Shown here piece by piece: positions 19,376 through 30,197 of a stretch of DNA of 64,000 nucleotides (its first letter is position 1; every line of letters begins with the position of its first letter). This stretch comes from Acinetobacter sp. LoGeW2-3 (GTDB taxonomy: Bacteria; Pseudomonadota; Gammaproteobacteria; Pseudomonadales; Moraxellaceae). The position numbers and the translations under genes are program-made. Below the pieces are notes generated by a model. The model saw only the letters and a program-made list of their open reading frames with translations, made no database searches and was not told where the DNA came from. The stretch lies in the NCBI RefSeq assembly GCF_002688565.1, contig NZ_CP024011.1:930001-994000 (forward strand), written 5' to 3'.

Positions 19376-20134
19376 ATGTTAAAAAAAATTGTACTTGCAA
19401 CTGCACTATTGAGTATTTTTGGTTTAAGCCATGCTTATCAGGCTGAAGTAGGTGGAAGCCTGCTTTATATTGATCCAGATCAAGGAGATTCCGCAATCGG
19501 ATTTGGCTTGGATGGAGCTTATTATTTCAACCCAGTTCAAGTGAAAAACTCTCCATACAATGAAGCAGCATTTTTAAATCGTGCCAGTAATGTGAATGGT
19601 GGATTTGCTTACGTCAGCAACGATGATGTTGATTCAACCAGTTTTAGTATAGGGGTAGAAGTTTTTGTACCAAACTCAGATTTCTATATCAGTGGTGATA
19701 TTAGCCATAATGAAAGAGAAGTAGATTTAGGTCCATTTACTGTTGAATCAGATCTAACTACTTATGGTGCTGAAGTAGGTTATTTACCGGTACCAGGTCT
19801 ACTGCTTGCTGCTGGCCTTCGTGGCTGGGACAATGACAATGATGACGGTGTTGATCCAACCTTACGTGCTAAATATGTTGCGCCACTGGCAGGTAATGAC
19901 ATTAACCTGGAAGCTTATTTCGGTCTTGGCGACTTGGATGAATTTTCATTACGTGGCGACTACTACTTTGATAAAACGTTTAGTGTCGGGGTCGATTATT
20001 ATGACAACGATGTCTCTGATGAATTTGGCATCAATGTAAAAAAATTCTTTAGCCCACAAATGAGCCTTGAAGGTCGTATCGGCTTTGGAGATGATGAAGA
20101 TAACTTTAGCTTACGTGCTGCATACCGTTTCTAA
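19376..20134 (+). CDS. Outer-membrane putative porin, Omp33-36-like, copy 2
   Basis: A 252-residue tandem paralog of the preceding porin. The signal peptide is about 20 residues (LKKIVLATALLSIFGLSHA, then YQAEVGG). The barrel part ends in AAYRF. The centre is the most conserved region between copies (GYLPVPGLLLAAG, GWDNDNDDGVDPTLRAKYV), while the putative surface loops differ. The intergenic gap of 161 bp contains a terminator, so copy 2 must have its own promoter. The role is probably diffusion of small solutes; specificity cannot be told from the sequence. Confidence 0.85.
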   Translation: MLKKIVLATALLSIFGLSHAYQAEVGGSLLYIDPDQGDSAIGFGLDGAYYFNPVQVKNSPYNEAAFLNRASNVNGGFAYVSNDDVDSTSFSIGVEVFVPNSDFYISGDISHNEREVDLGPFTVESDLTTYGAEVGYLPVPGLLLAAGLRGWDNDNDDGVDPTLRAKYVAPLAGNDINLEAYFGLGDLDEFSLRGDYYFDKTFSVGVDYYDNDVSDEFGINVKKFFSPQMSLEGRIGFGDDEDNFSLRAAYRF

Positions 20135-20147
20135 TTTCGAAGATTAA

Positions 20148-20178
20148 AAAAAACCGCTCTTTTAAGCGGTTTTTTTTA
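20148..20178. terminator. Bidirectional terminator between porin copy 2 and recJ
   Basis: The stem AAAACCGCT / AGCGGTTTT has long A- and T-tracts on both sides. Confidence 0.9.
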
Positions 20179-20179
20179 T

Positions 20180-21883
20180 TTACTGTTCCAGATGCGCAAT
20201 CCGCATTTGCAAACTAACATTGCCATTAAAGACATTTTTATCCAGTTCATAGACTAGACGTACACTGTCCTGCATCGGATCAAACTGATATTTGCTCGCT
20301 GCATTGAAAGCAATGGCATCTACAACTTGTCCATTTTCCAAAGCGACACGTAACTTCAGATGTACCTCTTTGAGCCAACGGTAATCCAGCACTTTAAAAA
20401 TGCCTTCAAATATTGGTTGCGGAAATTTCTGTCCCCATGGACTCAGATTATGCAGTAAGTCGACAGTCTCTATCTGAAAAGCAGAAGCTGGCAGTTCACC
20501 ATCGGTCCATAAAGTTGCAGTAAACAGACTCTCATCCATACTGCCAATCAGTTGTTCAAAAGTCTGCTTAAATTCAGCAAAGTGATCTTTCTTGATGGTC
20601 AGCCCTGCCGCAGCTGCATGCCCACCAAAATGACTGACAATATGCGGATGCTGTTCAGCCACCCGCTCAATTGCATCACGGATATGAATGCCTTCAATCG
20701 AGCGTGCCGAGCCCTTGATATGAATGCCATCTTCATCCGCGGCAAAGACAATACTTGGACGATGAAACTGCTCTTTTAAACGACCTGCAACAATGCCAAT
20801 TACACCTTGATGCCAGTGCTGTTCGAACATAATCAAGGCAGCCGGAAGTTCAGCTTCATCTAACTGGATTTTTTCCAGTTCAGCCAGAGCTTCCTGCTTG
20901 ATCTTGCCTTCAACCTGTCGGCGTTCAACATTGAGCTGATTCAACTGTTCAGCCAATGGATAAGCGGATGCCAAATCTTCAGCCAGCAGGCATTCGATGC
21001 CAATATCCATGGTTTCCATACGCCCTGCCGCATTGATACGTGGACCTAGTACAAAACCAAGATCTTGAGCTTTTAAAGTCGCTGCATCGCGACCAGCAAT
21101 CTCAAGCAGTGCGCTAATACCTGGACGGCATAAATGCTGCTGAATCCGTTTCAGACCAGCATCCACCAGAATACGGTTGTTATAGTCTAAACTGGCGACA
21201 TCTGCATAGGTGCCAAGCGCCACTAGATCCAGATAATTAGTAATCACTGTTGAAGACTTACCGAGTTTCTTACGATGCGTCGACAGATTAGCCAAGACAT
21301 AGAAAGCTACCCCGACCCCAGCTAAAGCTTTGCTTGGAAAGTCACAGCCTAACTGGTTTGGATTAACTACCGCCTCAGCAGGCGGCGTTGGCTTAGTTGT
21401 AAGATGATGATCAGTAATAATCACCTGCATGCCATGATCTTGGGCCTGTTTTACCCCTTCATGACTGGAAATCCCGTTATCCACGGTAATCAGCAGATCA
21501 GGCGTAAAATTGGCAAAAGCCAGATCAGCAATCGCAGGTGTTAGGCCATAGCCATACTTGAAACGGTCGGGAACCAAATAGTCGACATTGGCACCCATGT
21601 CACGCAGTGCCAGCACCATCAATGTGGTACTGGTGGCACCATCGGCATCATAGTCCCCGACAATCACAATCTTCTGACCTGCATCAATCGCAGTATCGAT
21701 CAGCTGAATCGCTTCAGGCAGACCTTTCATGGTCGGTGCTAATAAATGCTTAAGTTTAAGTTCAAGTTCCTGCTGCGATTCCACGCCACGGCGGGCCAGA
21801 ATTTCTGCAATAAAAGACGGCACGTCCTGAAAGGATTCAGGACGGGTCAGTAATGGTCGCTGATTGATTTCAAGTTTTGGCAT
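20180..21883 (-). CDS. recJ: Single-stranded-DNA-specific 5'-3' exonuclease RecJ
   Basis: A 567-residue DHH-superfamily nuclease used in recombination, mismatch and base-excision repair. Motif I VGDYDADGATST, the second motif DNGISSHEG, the DHH motif TDHHLTT and the DHHA1 motif SHFGGHAAAAGLT are all present, and length matches the family. It starts at ATG 21883, immediately downstream of the pdxH stop (21884), so the two genes probably share a transcript. Confidence 0.96.
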   Translation of the reverse strand: MPKLEINQRPLLTRPESFQDVPSFIAEILARRGVESQQELELKLKHLLAPTMKGLPEAIQLIDTAIDAGQKIVIVGDYDADGATSTTLMVLALRDMGANVDYLVPDRFKYGYGLTPAIADLAFANFTPDLLITVDNGISSHEGVKQAQDHGMQVIITDHHLTTKPTPPAEAVVNPNQLGCDFPSKALAGVGVAFYVLANLSTHRKKLGKSSTVITNYLDLVALGTYADVASLDYNNRILVDAGLKRIQQHLCRPGISALLEIAGRDAATLKAQDLGFVLGPRINAAGRMETMDIGIECLLAEDLASAYPLAEQLNQLNVERRQVEGKIKQEALAELEKIQLDEAELPAALIMFEQHWHQGVIGIVAGRLKEQFHRPSIVFAADEDGIHIKGSARSIEGIHIRDAIERVAEQHPHIVSHFGGHAAAAGLTIKKDHFAEFKQTFEQLIGSMDESLFTATLWTDGELPASAFQIETVDLLHNLSPWGQKFPQPIFEGIFKVLDYRWLKEVHLKLRVALENGQVVDAIAFNAASKYQFDPMQDSVRLVYELDKNVFNGNVSLQMRIAHLEQ

Positions 21884-22540
21884 TTATGGCATCAGTCGTT
21901 GCAATGTCCAAGCATCATCAGTCTTGGTATAGCTCAGACGGTCATGCAGGCGATTCGGACGGCCCTGCCAGAATTCATAATAATCTGGGATTAGGCGATA
22001 ACCACCCCAGAATTCCGGCTTATCAAGCTGTTCCTGATTGGCCATCGAATCATGGTAATCCCAGAAACGTTGCTGTAGTTCATCTCGACTGGCAATCACC
22101 CCACTTTGTGGGGTGCTGACATGCGCAGCAATCTGACTGTCACGGGGACGTTTATGATAATAATCAGTCGATTCTTCTTCAGAAATTTTAATTACACGAC
22201 CAGAGACACGGATCTGACGTTCCTGCTCCTGCCAGTAAAATAGCAATTCAGCATAAGGATTAACTTCAAGATCCATCCCTTTCTGGCTGTCATAATTGGT
22301 ATAGAAAGCATAACCATCTGGAGTCGCACCACGCAGCAACACCGTACGTACATGCGGACGACCTTGTGCATTCGCTGTCGCCAATGACATGGCATAAGGC
22401 TCATGCAGCTGAGCTGCCAAGGCATGATTAAACCAGAGCAAAAACTGTTCATGTGGATCCAGTTTAACCTGATCCTCAAGCAGCTCACCTTTCTGATAAT
22501 TCAGACGCAATTCACTCAGATCTTTAATTAAATCAGTCAT
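21884..22540 (-). CDS. pdxH: Pyridoxine/pyridoxamine 5'-phosphate oxidase
   Basis: A 218-residue FMN enzyme that makes pyridoxal 5'-phosphate from the pyridoxine or pyridoxamine phosphate. Family segments include RTVLLRGATPDGYAFYTNYDSQKG, where FMN phosphate binds, LLFYWQEQERQIRVSG, and the C-terminal PEFWGGYRLIPDYYEFWQG and RLHDR. It stands directly upstream of recJ with no gap and 28 bp downstream of glmM, all on the minus strand, which suggests one transcript. Confidence 0.96.
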   Translation of the reverse strand: MTDLIKDLSELRLNYQKGELLEDQVKLDPHEQFLLWFNHALAAQLHEPYAMSLATANAQGRPHVRTVLLRGATPDGYAFYTNYDSQKGMDLEVNPYAELLFYWQEQERQIRVSGRVIKISEEESTDYYHKRPRDSQIAAHVSTPQSGVIASRDELQQRFWDYHDSMANQEQLDKPEFWGGYRLIPDYYEFWQGRPNRLHDRLSYTKTDDAWTLQRLMP

Positions 22541-22568
22541 TCCATCTCTCTATAGTCAGACAGCAAAT

Positions 22569-23900
22569 TTAGGCAGCATTCGCACGTACAGCATCTGCCA
22601 GTGAATGCGCCAGTGTAGTGACTTCATCCAGGTCTTCGCCTTCCACCATAACACGAATAACTGGCTCAGTACCTGACTTACGAATCAACAAACGACCACG
22701 GCCTTTCAGCTGCTGCTCGGCTTTCTCGAATTCGGCAGCAAGCGCTGGTACGGCATATGGGTCAAACATGGCTTCCAGACGGACATTGACCAATACATTT
22801 GGCAATAAACGGAAATCAGCAACTAATTCGTGAAGCGCTTTTTTCTGCTCAACCATGACAGTTAATACTTGCAGAGCAGCAATAATGGCATCGCCTGTAG
22901 TGCTCTTATCCAAAGTCAGGATATGACCTGATGGCTCGCCACCAATTGACCAGCCTTTTTCTTCCAGACCTTGCAATACATAACGGTCACCGACTTTGGC
23001 ACGTAACAGCTCTACCCCAGCTTTTTCGAGGGCCAATTCCAGTGCCATATTACTCATCAATGTACCGACAATACCAGCCGGCTTATTCTTCGCCTGAGTC
23101 GCAAGGATATATAGAATATGATCACCGGTAATTTGCTCACCGTTTTTATCAACCATAATTACACGGTCAGCATCTCCATCAAAGGCGATCCCGAGATCGG
23201 CCTTATATTCAACCACTGCTTTTTGCAGGTTTTCCGGATGAGTTGAACCACAGTTTTCATTGATATTCAGACCAGTTGGTTCATCGTAGATAGAAATGAC
23301 TTTTGCACCTAATTCACGGAAAACCGCAGGACCTACGCTATAAGCAGCACCATTGGCACAATCGACCACAATGGTTAAGTCATTCAGATCTAAATGGTAT
23401 GGGAAGGTCGATTTACAGAATTCGATATAGCGACCATTGGCATCTTTCACCCGGAAACTTTTACCTAAGTTCGCGTTATCTTCAATCACCAGTTCTTTTT
23501 CTAGTTCCTGATTGATTTCCTCCTGTAAAGCATCCGGCAATTTTTTGCCTTCACCCGAGAAAAATTTAATCCCATTATCAAAATACGGGTTATGTGAGGC
23601 TGAAATGACAATACCCAGACTGGCATGCAGTGCACGAGTCAAATGGGCAATTGCAGGGGTTGGTAATGGACCAAGTAGATGTACATAAACACCTGCCGCA
23701 TTCAGACCCGCCTGCAAGGCAGATTCAAGAATATAACCAGACAGACGTGTATCTTTACCCAGTACCACCAATGGTTTATTTTTCTTACTGTGACGTTTTA
23801 ATACTTTTCCTGCTGCAAAACCCAATTTCAGGGCAAATTCAGGTGTAATTGGTAACTCACCAAATTTTCCACGGATACCGTCGGTGCCAAAATAACTCAT
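22569..23900 (-). CDS. glmM: Phosphoglucosamine mutase
   Basis: It interconverts glucosamine 6-phosphate and glucosamine 1-phosphate for UDP-GlcNAc, feeding peptidoglycan and LPS synthesis. The active-site serine is Ser102 in ISASHNP; the metal loop DGDADR and the substrate loop GGEPSGH are present, as is the C-terminal [15 protein letters not shown] phosphate-binding loop. I chose ATG 23900 (443 residues, [11 protein letters not shown]) because this is the family start; an in-frame ATG at 23990 would add 30 unrelated residues and run into the guaB terminator region. Confidence 0.97.
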   Translation of the reverse strand: MSYFGTDGIRGKFGELPITPEFALKLGFAAGKVLKRHSKKNKPLVVLGKDTRLSGYILESALQAGLNAAGVYVHLLGPLPTPAIAHLTRALHASLGIVISASHNPYFDNGIKFFSGEGKKLPDALQEEINQELEKELVIEDNANLGKSFRVKDANGRYIEFCKSTFPYHLDLNDLTIVVDCANGAAYSVGPAVFRELGAKVISIYDEPTGLNINENCGSTHPENLQKAVVEYKADLGIAFDGDADRVIMVDKNGEQITGDHILYILATQAKNKPAGIVGTLMSNMALELALEKAGVELLRAKVGDRYVLQGLEEKGWSIGGEPSGHILTLDKSTTGDAIIAALQVLTVMVEQKKALHELVADFRLLPNVLVNVRLEAMFDPYAVPALAAEFEKAEQQLKGRGRLLIRKSGTEPVIRVMVEGEDLDEVTTLAHSLADAVRANAA

Positions 23901-23973
23901 CGTTGTCTCACTTCTTATTGGGTGATTTTCATCATCCATTTTTACAATGCGTGACACTTTACACCAAAACAAA

Positions 23974-24004
23974 AAAGCCGTCATTTGCATGACGGCTTTT
24001 TTTA
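23974..24004 (-). terminator. Rho-independent terminator after guaB
   Basis: The stem AAAAGCCGTCAT / ATGACGGCTTTT with a TTGC loop has T-tracts on both sides. It lies 20 bp after the guaB stop codon. Confidence 0.9.
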
Positions 24005-24023
24005 AATAAGTACAGACAGGAAA

Positions 24024-25801
<1,778 letters not shown>

Positions 25802-25830
25802 AAAAAGCAGAGCCATAGCCCTGCTTTTTA
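25802..25830 (-). terminator. Rho-independent terminator after the YkgJ-like gene
   Basis: The stem AAAAAGCAG / CTGCTTTTT is followed by a T-rich stretch on the minus strand, 16 bp beyond the stop codon at 25847. Confidence 0.8.
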
Positions 25831-25846
25831 AATCCTAAATTCAGAT

Positions 25847-26212
25847 TTAGCTGACGCGTTCAAAATTATCATCATTGTCCGCTTCATCTGCCTCAATCTG
25901 GATGAAAGGCAGCATATTATGGGCAATGCGGGCTTTATTACATTGGGCGTCGGCAACCTGGACTTCCTTACACGTAGTGCTGCGTAACTCATACATGCCA
26001 CAACTCACCTGCTCACCAATCTTGCCTTCTAGCACAACACAACGCGGATTTTTCTGATTCGTCCCTGCCATGCATGAATAGACCGGGGTAAGTGGCTCCG
26101 TATAGTGTTCGGGCATCGGAATGCCCTCTGCCCAGTAGAACGATACCCTAAAATAAGCGCAACATGCGCCACAACTTAAACATGCATCCTGTGTTGGAAC
26201 TTGAGACAACAT
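25847..26212 (-). CDS. YkgJ-family cysteine-cluster protein
   Basis: A 121-residue protein of the YkgJ (zinc- or iron-chelating) family. The N-terminal cluster CLSCGACCAYF is followed by single cysteines in YSCMAG, PRCVVL, VSCGMY, TTCKEV and DAQCNKA, giving the spacing expected for a metal-binding site. Function is unknown for the family. There is no signal peptide. The upstream neighbour at 26307 is on the same strand with a 94-bp gap. Confidence 0.85.
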   Translation of the reverse strand: MLSQVPTQDACLSCGACCAYFRVSFYWAEGIPMPEHYTEPLTPVYSCMAGTNQKNPRCVVLEGKIGEQVSCGMYELRSTTCKEVQVADAQCNKARIAHNMLPFIQIEADEADNDDNFERVS

Positions 26213-26306
26213 TTTTTATAAATTCTCGTCATCAAAAAGATTTTTTGGAAATCGAAAATATAAAAAATGTTGTTTTTTCACTCAAGTATTTTTTTAATTT
26301 TTCCTC

Positions 26307-27104
26307 TTATTCCGGGCAGGTAAATACTGTTTCATCCATCAAATCAGTGCCACATTCCAAGGTTTCAATCCAGTCCAGGAATTGATTGATCTGCTCCTGC
26401 CCCACAAATGGCGTACCGTGCTGCGGCACGATCATTTCCACATCCATGGTCCGTACCATCTGCACCCAAAGACGAATCACTTTGTTATTACACATATAGC
26501 GCTGATGGAAACCTTTCATTTTCGGAATATGTGCAGCAAAGTTTTCCAGTGGACGTGACGCATCTTCAACCATGGATGCGCCCATATCGCCTGAGAACAG
26601 GATTTTGGCAATTGGATCATAGAACTGGAAATTACCCACTGAATGCAGGAAATGTGCAGGAACTGCCACAATATTGGAATTACCCAATTTAATGATCTGA
26701 CCATGGTCCGGCAACTCCACCAGACGATCCAGCCAGTTACCTTTCATACGGTCACTCATGAAAGCCGAGTTCAGGTGTGGCAAGAAACGTGCCCAGAGTT
26801 TGGATGCCACCACTTTGGCATCGGTATAGACCAACCAGCGTGGCATCGAGGTGATGATATCTGGATCTTGATGCGAAGCCATGACATAGTCCAGATTCGC
26901 CAGACGGGTATATTTATTCAGTTCCATGGTCAGCGGCACATAGGTCAGGTCACCACCCGGATCCAGTACCGCAGCACGGTTATTATCAATAATTAAAAAC
27001 TGGTTAGCCTGAACGCCTTCGCCTTTTACCAGGCTGGTAAAACTAATGCATTTATGGATGCCATCATCAAATAAAACCTGTGATGTGGTACGTTCAAAAG
27101 CCAT
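26307..27104 (-). CDS. MBL-fold oxygen-binding di-iron domain protein (flavodiiron-like)
   Basis: A 265-residue stand-alone metallo-beta-lactamase-fold domain like the N-terminal domain of flavodiiron proteins, without a flavodoxin domain. Metal ligands can be traced: SHQDPDI (His, Asp, Asp), PAHFLHS (His), FSGDMGAS (Asp) and PQHGTPF (His). In classical flavodiiron proteins the first motif is HxExDH; here it is HxDxDI. The probable role is O2 or NO binding or reduction with an unknown partner. I chose ATG 27104, which has GGGG 6 bases upstream; a TTG four codons earlier overlaps that site. Confidence 0.82.
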   Translation of the reverse strand: MAFERTTSQVLFDDGIHKCISFTSLVKGEGVQANQFLIIDNNRAAVLDPGGDLTYVPLTMELNKYTRLANLDYVMASHQDPDIITSMPRWLVYTDAKVVASKLWARFLPHLNSAFMSDRMKGNWLDRLVELPDHGQIIKLGNSNIVAVPAHFLHSVGNFQFYDPIAKILFSGDMGASMVEDASRPLENFAAHIPKMKGFHQRYMCNNKVIRLWVQMVRTMDVEMIVPQHGTPFVGQEQINQFLDWIETLECGTDLMDETVFTCPE

Positions 27105-27241
27105 AACTTTCCCCAATTTTATACATTTAAAAATGATTTTTGTGTTGCTGTTAACATATAAGTATTTAGAGAAACTTACAATAAATAAAAATGTCTCTAT
27201 AGCCTTATTTATCAGTATTTTGAGAGCTATTTCACAATAAA

Positions 27242-27268
27242 AAATCCCGAGTTTTTAGCTCAGGATTT
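27242..27268 (-). terminator. Terminator after the GDT1-family exporter gene
   Basis: Read on the minus strand, AAATCC-T-GAG pairs with CTC-G-GGATTT around AC-rich loop bases, followed by a run of T. It begins 20 bp past the stop codon. Confidence 0.75.
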
Positions 27269-27287
27269 AATAGATTATTCTTATGAA

Positions 27288-27863
27288 TTAGAAATAATAA
27301 TGTTTGAGCAGCGTGCCAATACCAATCAATAGGAAGATCAAGGCACCAATTTTATGAATCAGCGAAATTGGCAAGCGGTTTGCCAGTTTATCTCCAATAA
27401 ATACTGCAGGTGCATTGGCAATCATCATACCGACAGTGGTTCCCATCATGACCCAAAGTACACTGTCAAAACGTGCTGCTAAAGCCACAGTTGCGATCTG
27501 GGTTTTGTCACCAATTTCCGCTAAGAAAAATAGGATAAAGGTCGCACCAAATACCCCGAATTTTTGCCATTTGCTGATACTTGAACTTTCATCACCAAGT
27601 TCATCCGGAATCAACATCCAGATTGCCATGGCAATAAAGCCAATTGAAACAATCCATAACAACACATCTGGACTAAGGACCGTTGTAACCCATTGACCTA
27701 GAGCAGCAGACAGACCATGGTTAATGACGGTCGCTAACAGGATGGCAACCAAGATCGGAACAGGTTTTCTAAAACGTGCAGCAAGAAGCAAGGCAAGCAA
27801 TTGGGTCTTATCGCCCATTTCAGCAAGCGCTACGATGGCCGTCGACAGGAGGAATTCGTACAT
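27288..27863 (-). CDS. GDT1/TMEM165-family membrane protein, probable Mn2+ exporter
   Basis: A 191-residue inner-membrane protein with two repeats of the UPF0016 motif E-x-G-D-K-[TS]: LAEMGDKTQLLALLLAARF near the N-terminus and LAEIGDKTQIATVALAARF in the second half. Six hydrophobic segments fit the cation/Ca2+ exchanger-like fold. Bacterial members (MneA/MntX type) export manganese. I chose ATG 27863, preceded by AGAGAAAG; an ATG 7 codons upstream falls in the hairpin of the riboswitch expression platform. The yybP-ykoY aptamer upstream strongly supports control by Mn2+. Confidence 0.92.
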   Translation of the reverse strand: MYEFLLSTAIVALAEMGDKTQLLALLLAARFRKPVPILVAILLATVINHGLSAALGQWVTTVLSPDVLLWIVSIGFIAMAIWMLIPDELGDESSSISKWQKFGVFGATFILFFLAEIGDKTQIATVALAARFDSVLWVMMGTTVGMMIANAPAVFIGDKLANRLPISLIHKIGALIFLLIGIGTLLKHYYF

Positions 27864-27875
27864 GTGTCTTTCTCT

Positions 27876-27916
27876 GGCTGGCATTTGCTACCGATGACTT
27901 ACCCTTCCCGCCAGCC
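27876..27916 (-). promoter_or_regulatory. Probable expression platform hairpin of the Mn riboswitch
   Basis: GGCTGGC (27910-27916) pairs with GCCAGCC (27876-27882) on the minus strand. The second arm abuts the ribosome binding site AGAGAAAG before ATG 27863, and no T-run follows it. Control of translation initiation is therefore more likely than termination; this is inference. Confidence 0.6.
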
Positions 27917-27935
27917 AAAATCTGCAGAATGGTAA

Positions 27936-28072
27936 ATCAAAGGTCTTGCCAACAAAAGAAAGCTTCGAGAAGCTCATTTGGTTCTTTGCTATGATGACCA
28001 TGTCCGGTTTAGGACAATTATGTTGACCATCACCCTTTCGCTTTGCGCAAAAGGCGGCTACTCCCCAATGAA
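27936..28072 (-). ncRNA. yybP-ykoY manganese riboswitch aptamer
   Basis: On the minus strand the conserved words occur in order: TTGGGGAGTAGCC at the 5' side, GGTCAACATA in the middle, and TTGGCAAGACC followed by TTTGAT at the 3' side closing P1. These match the Mn2+-sensing yybP-ykoY class, including the E. coli mntP leader. The aptamer ends about 70 bp before the GDT1-family gene. Mn2+ binding would increase exporter expression. Confidence 0.93.
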
Positions 28073-28119
28073 GTGCGGTCATTATAATCAATGGCATTCA
28101 TATTTACAAATTGTAATAA

Positions 28120-28144
28120 AAAAACCCTGCCGAAGCAGGGTCTT
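28120..28144 (-). terminator. Rho-independent terminator after aceF
   Basis: The stem ACCCTGC / GCAGGGT with a TTCG loop (minus strand) is followed by a long T-tract, 20 bp past the aceF stop. Confidence 0.92.
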
Positions 28145-28164
28145 TATTTTCATACTTTAATGAA

Positions 28165-30195
28165 TTAGATCAAGAGCGTACGAATATCTCTTAACAGTTT
28201 GGTCAGCTTATTGGTAAAGCGTGCTGCATCTGCACCGTTAATCACGCGGTGGTCATAAGACAATGACAATGGCAGCATTAGGCGTGGATCGAAGCTTTCA
28301 CCATTCCATACCGGTTGCATGGTCGCTGGAGAAATACCGAGGATCGCTACTTGTGGCCAGTTCACCAATGGCGTAAATGCTGTACCACCAATTGAGCCTA
28401 AGCTGGTGATGGTGAAGTTCGCACCTTGCAGATCTTTCGGTGACAGCTTCTTGTCACGTGCTTTCTGACCTAACACGCCCAGTTCAACTGCGATCTGTTT
28501 AATCGATTTCTGATCCGGGTTACGAAGTACAGGAACTGTCAGACCATCTGGAGTCGCTACGGCGATGCCCATATGGATTTCATTACGTAGCAACACTGAT
28601 TTTCCATCATCAGACAGGTGACCCGCAAACTCACGCTCTTCTTTGAGTAGATACGCCACAGCTTTGATGATGAAGGCCATGATAGTCAGGCTGATGCCTT
28701 CTTTCTTGAAGTTGCCTTTCAGCTCATTACGCCATGCTTCCAGTTCAGTGATGTCTGCTGCATCAAACTGGGTCACTTGCGGAATGTAATTATTTAAAGA
28801 CAACTGCGGAATCGACACTTGCTGCAGACGTGTTAGCGCTTTTTCTTCTACACCACCGAAGGCAGTGAAGTCAGGTAATTTCGGTAAACCTGCAGGTGCT
28901 ACAGCTGCCGCTGGCGCAGGTGCTGCTTGCGGTGCAGTCAGACGATCTTTTACATAAGCAAACAGATCTTCTTTCATTAAACGCGCATGTGGACCAGAAG
29001 CTTTCACTTCTGCCAATACCACACCGAGTTCACGTGCCAGCTTACGTACCGCAGGGCCAGCATAGACTTTGGCATTGGCAGCATTCTGCTCTTTGGTGAG
29101 CTTATCTGCACTATGTGTAGCAGGTGCAGTAGCAGTTTCTGCTTTTGGTGCCGCCGTGGGTGCAGGTGCTGCTTTGGCTGCAGGCGCTTCTGCTTTAGCT
29201 GCTGGAGCCGCAGCGGGTGCTGCCTGACCTTCCACCTCAATGGTAAGTAATGCCACGCCTTCGGAAACATTCTGACCCAGTTCAACATGAATCGCCTTGA
29301 TGGTACCTGCAGTGGTGCTTGGCACTTCCACAGTTGCCTTATCCGATTCCACCACGATGATGCTTTGGTCTTTCTCGACCTTATCACCGACTTGAACCAG
29401 AATTTCAGCAACTGCAGCCTTATCGACACCCAAGTCTGGTACTTTCACTTCCACATCACCAGCAGGCGCTGCAGGAGCTTGTGCTGCTGTTTCAGCTTTG
29501 GCTTCAAGTGCGGCTTGTTCAGGTGCTTTTTCAGCTTGAGGAGCTGCTTGCTGAGTAGCCGGTGCTGAACCTGTAGTTTTCACCGTCAGGATAACTACAC
29601 CTTCTTTAACCGTATCGCCTTCCTTGATTGAAATGGCTTCTACAATACCATCCACCGTACTTGGCACTTCGACGGTCGCTTTATCAGATTCAACCACTAC
29701 GATACTTTGATCAACCGTGATTTCATCACCGACCTGCACCAGAATTTCACCGACGAGCGCTTTTTCTACTCCGATGTCTGGTACTTGCACTTCAACTGTC
29801 GCAGATGCACCACTGTTAGTCGCAGGCGCTGAATTTTGTGAACTAGCAGCGCCTGGCTGATGTGAAGCCACTTCCTGCAAGATTTCATCATCAGATAATG
29901 AGGTTGGGGTATTTTCTGAAGTTTTGTCTGAAGCATCAGCTTGCTGGGTTTCTACAGCATTAGCATCATCTTCAGCCTGCAGCTCAATCAATACTGCACC
30001 TTCAGAAACTTCATCACCCTGATTGACCAGAATACTTTTCACCACGCCTGCTGAAGTGCTAGGCACTTCAACAGAGGCTTTGTCCGATTCCAGCAGCACA
30101 ATACTTTCATCGATGGCAATGGTGTCACCCACTTTCACCAGAATTTCAGCAACGGTTGCCTTATCTACACCAATATCAGGAGTCGTAATTTGCAT
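28165..30195 (-). CDS. aceF: Pyruvate dehydrogenase E2, dihydrolipoyl acetyltransferase, three lipoyl domains
   Basis: E2 core of the pyruvate dehydrogenase complex, 676 residues. Three lipoyl domains carry Lys39, Lys172 and Lys286 in ESDKA motifs, separated by Ala/Pro/Gln-rich swinging linkers. A peripheral-subunit-binding domain follows (AGPAVRKLARELGVVL). The C-terminal catalytic domain ends with SYDHRVINGADAARF, containing the active-site His and Asp. The gene starts 2 bp after the aceE stop codon with GAGGAG in front, so the two subunits are co-translated or nearly so. The E3 (lpd) gene is not adjacent. Confidence 0.97.
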   Translation of the reverse strand: MQITTPDIGVDKATVAEILVKVGDTIAIDESIVLLESDKASVEVPSTSAGVVKSILVNQGDEVSEGAVLIELQAEDDANAVETQQADASDKTSENTPTSLSDDEILQEVASHQPGAASSQNSAPATNSGASATVEVQVPDIGVEKALVGEILVQVGDEITVDQSIVVVESDKATVEVPSTVDGIVEAISIKEGDTVKEGVVILTVKTTGSAPATQQAAPQAEKAPEQAALEAKAETAAQAPAAPAGDVEVKVPDLGVDKAAVAEILVQVGDKVEKDQSIIVVESDKATVEVPSTTAGTIKAIHVELGQNVSEGVALLTIEVEGQAAPAAAPAAKAEAPAAKAAPAPTAAPKAETATAPATHSADKLTKEQNAANAKVYAGPAVRKLARELGVVLAEVKASGPHARLMKEDLFAYVKDRLTAPQAAPAPAAAVAPAGLPKLPDFTAFGGVEEKALTRLQQVSIPQLSLNNYIPQVTQFDAADITELEAWRNELKGNFKKEGISLTIMAFIIKAVAYLLKEEREFAGHLSDDGKSVLLRNEIHMGIAVATPDGLTVPVLRNPDQKSIKQIAVELGVLGQKARDKKLSPKDLQGANFTITSLGSIGGTAFTPLVNWPQVAILGISPATMQPVWNGESFDPRLMLPLSLSYDHRVINGADAARFTNKLTKLLRDIRTLLI

Positions 30196-30197
30196 GA

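Noticed and set aside
23901..23990. Longer start for glmM
   Set aside because: The extra 30 residues are not part of the family and their codons overlap the guaB terminator.
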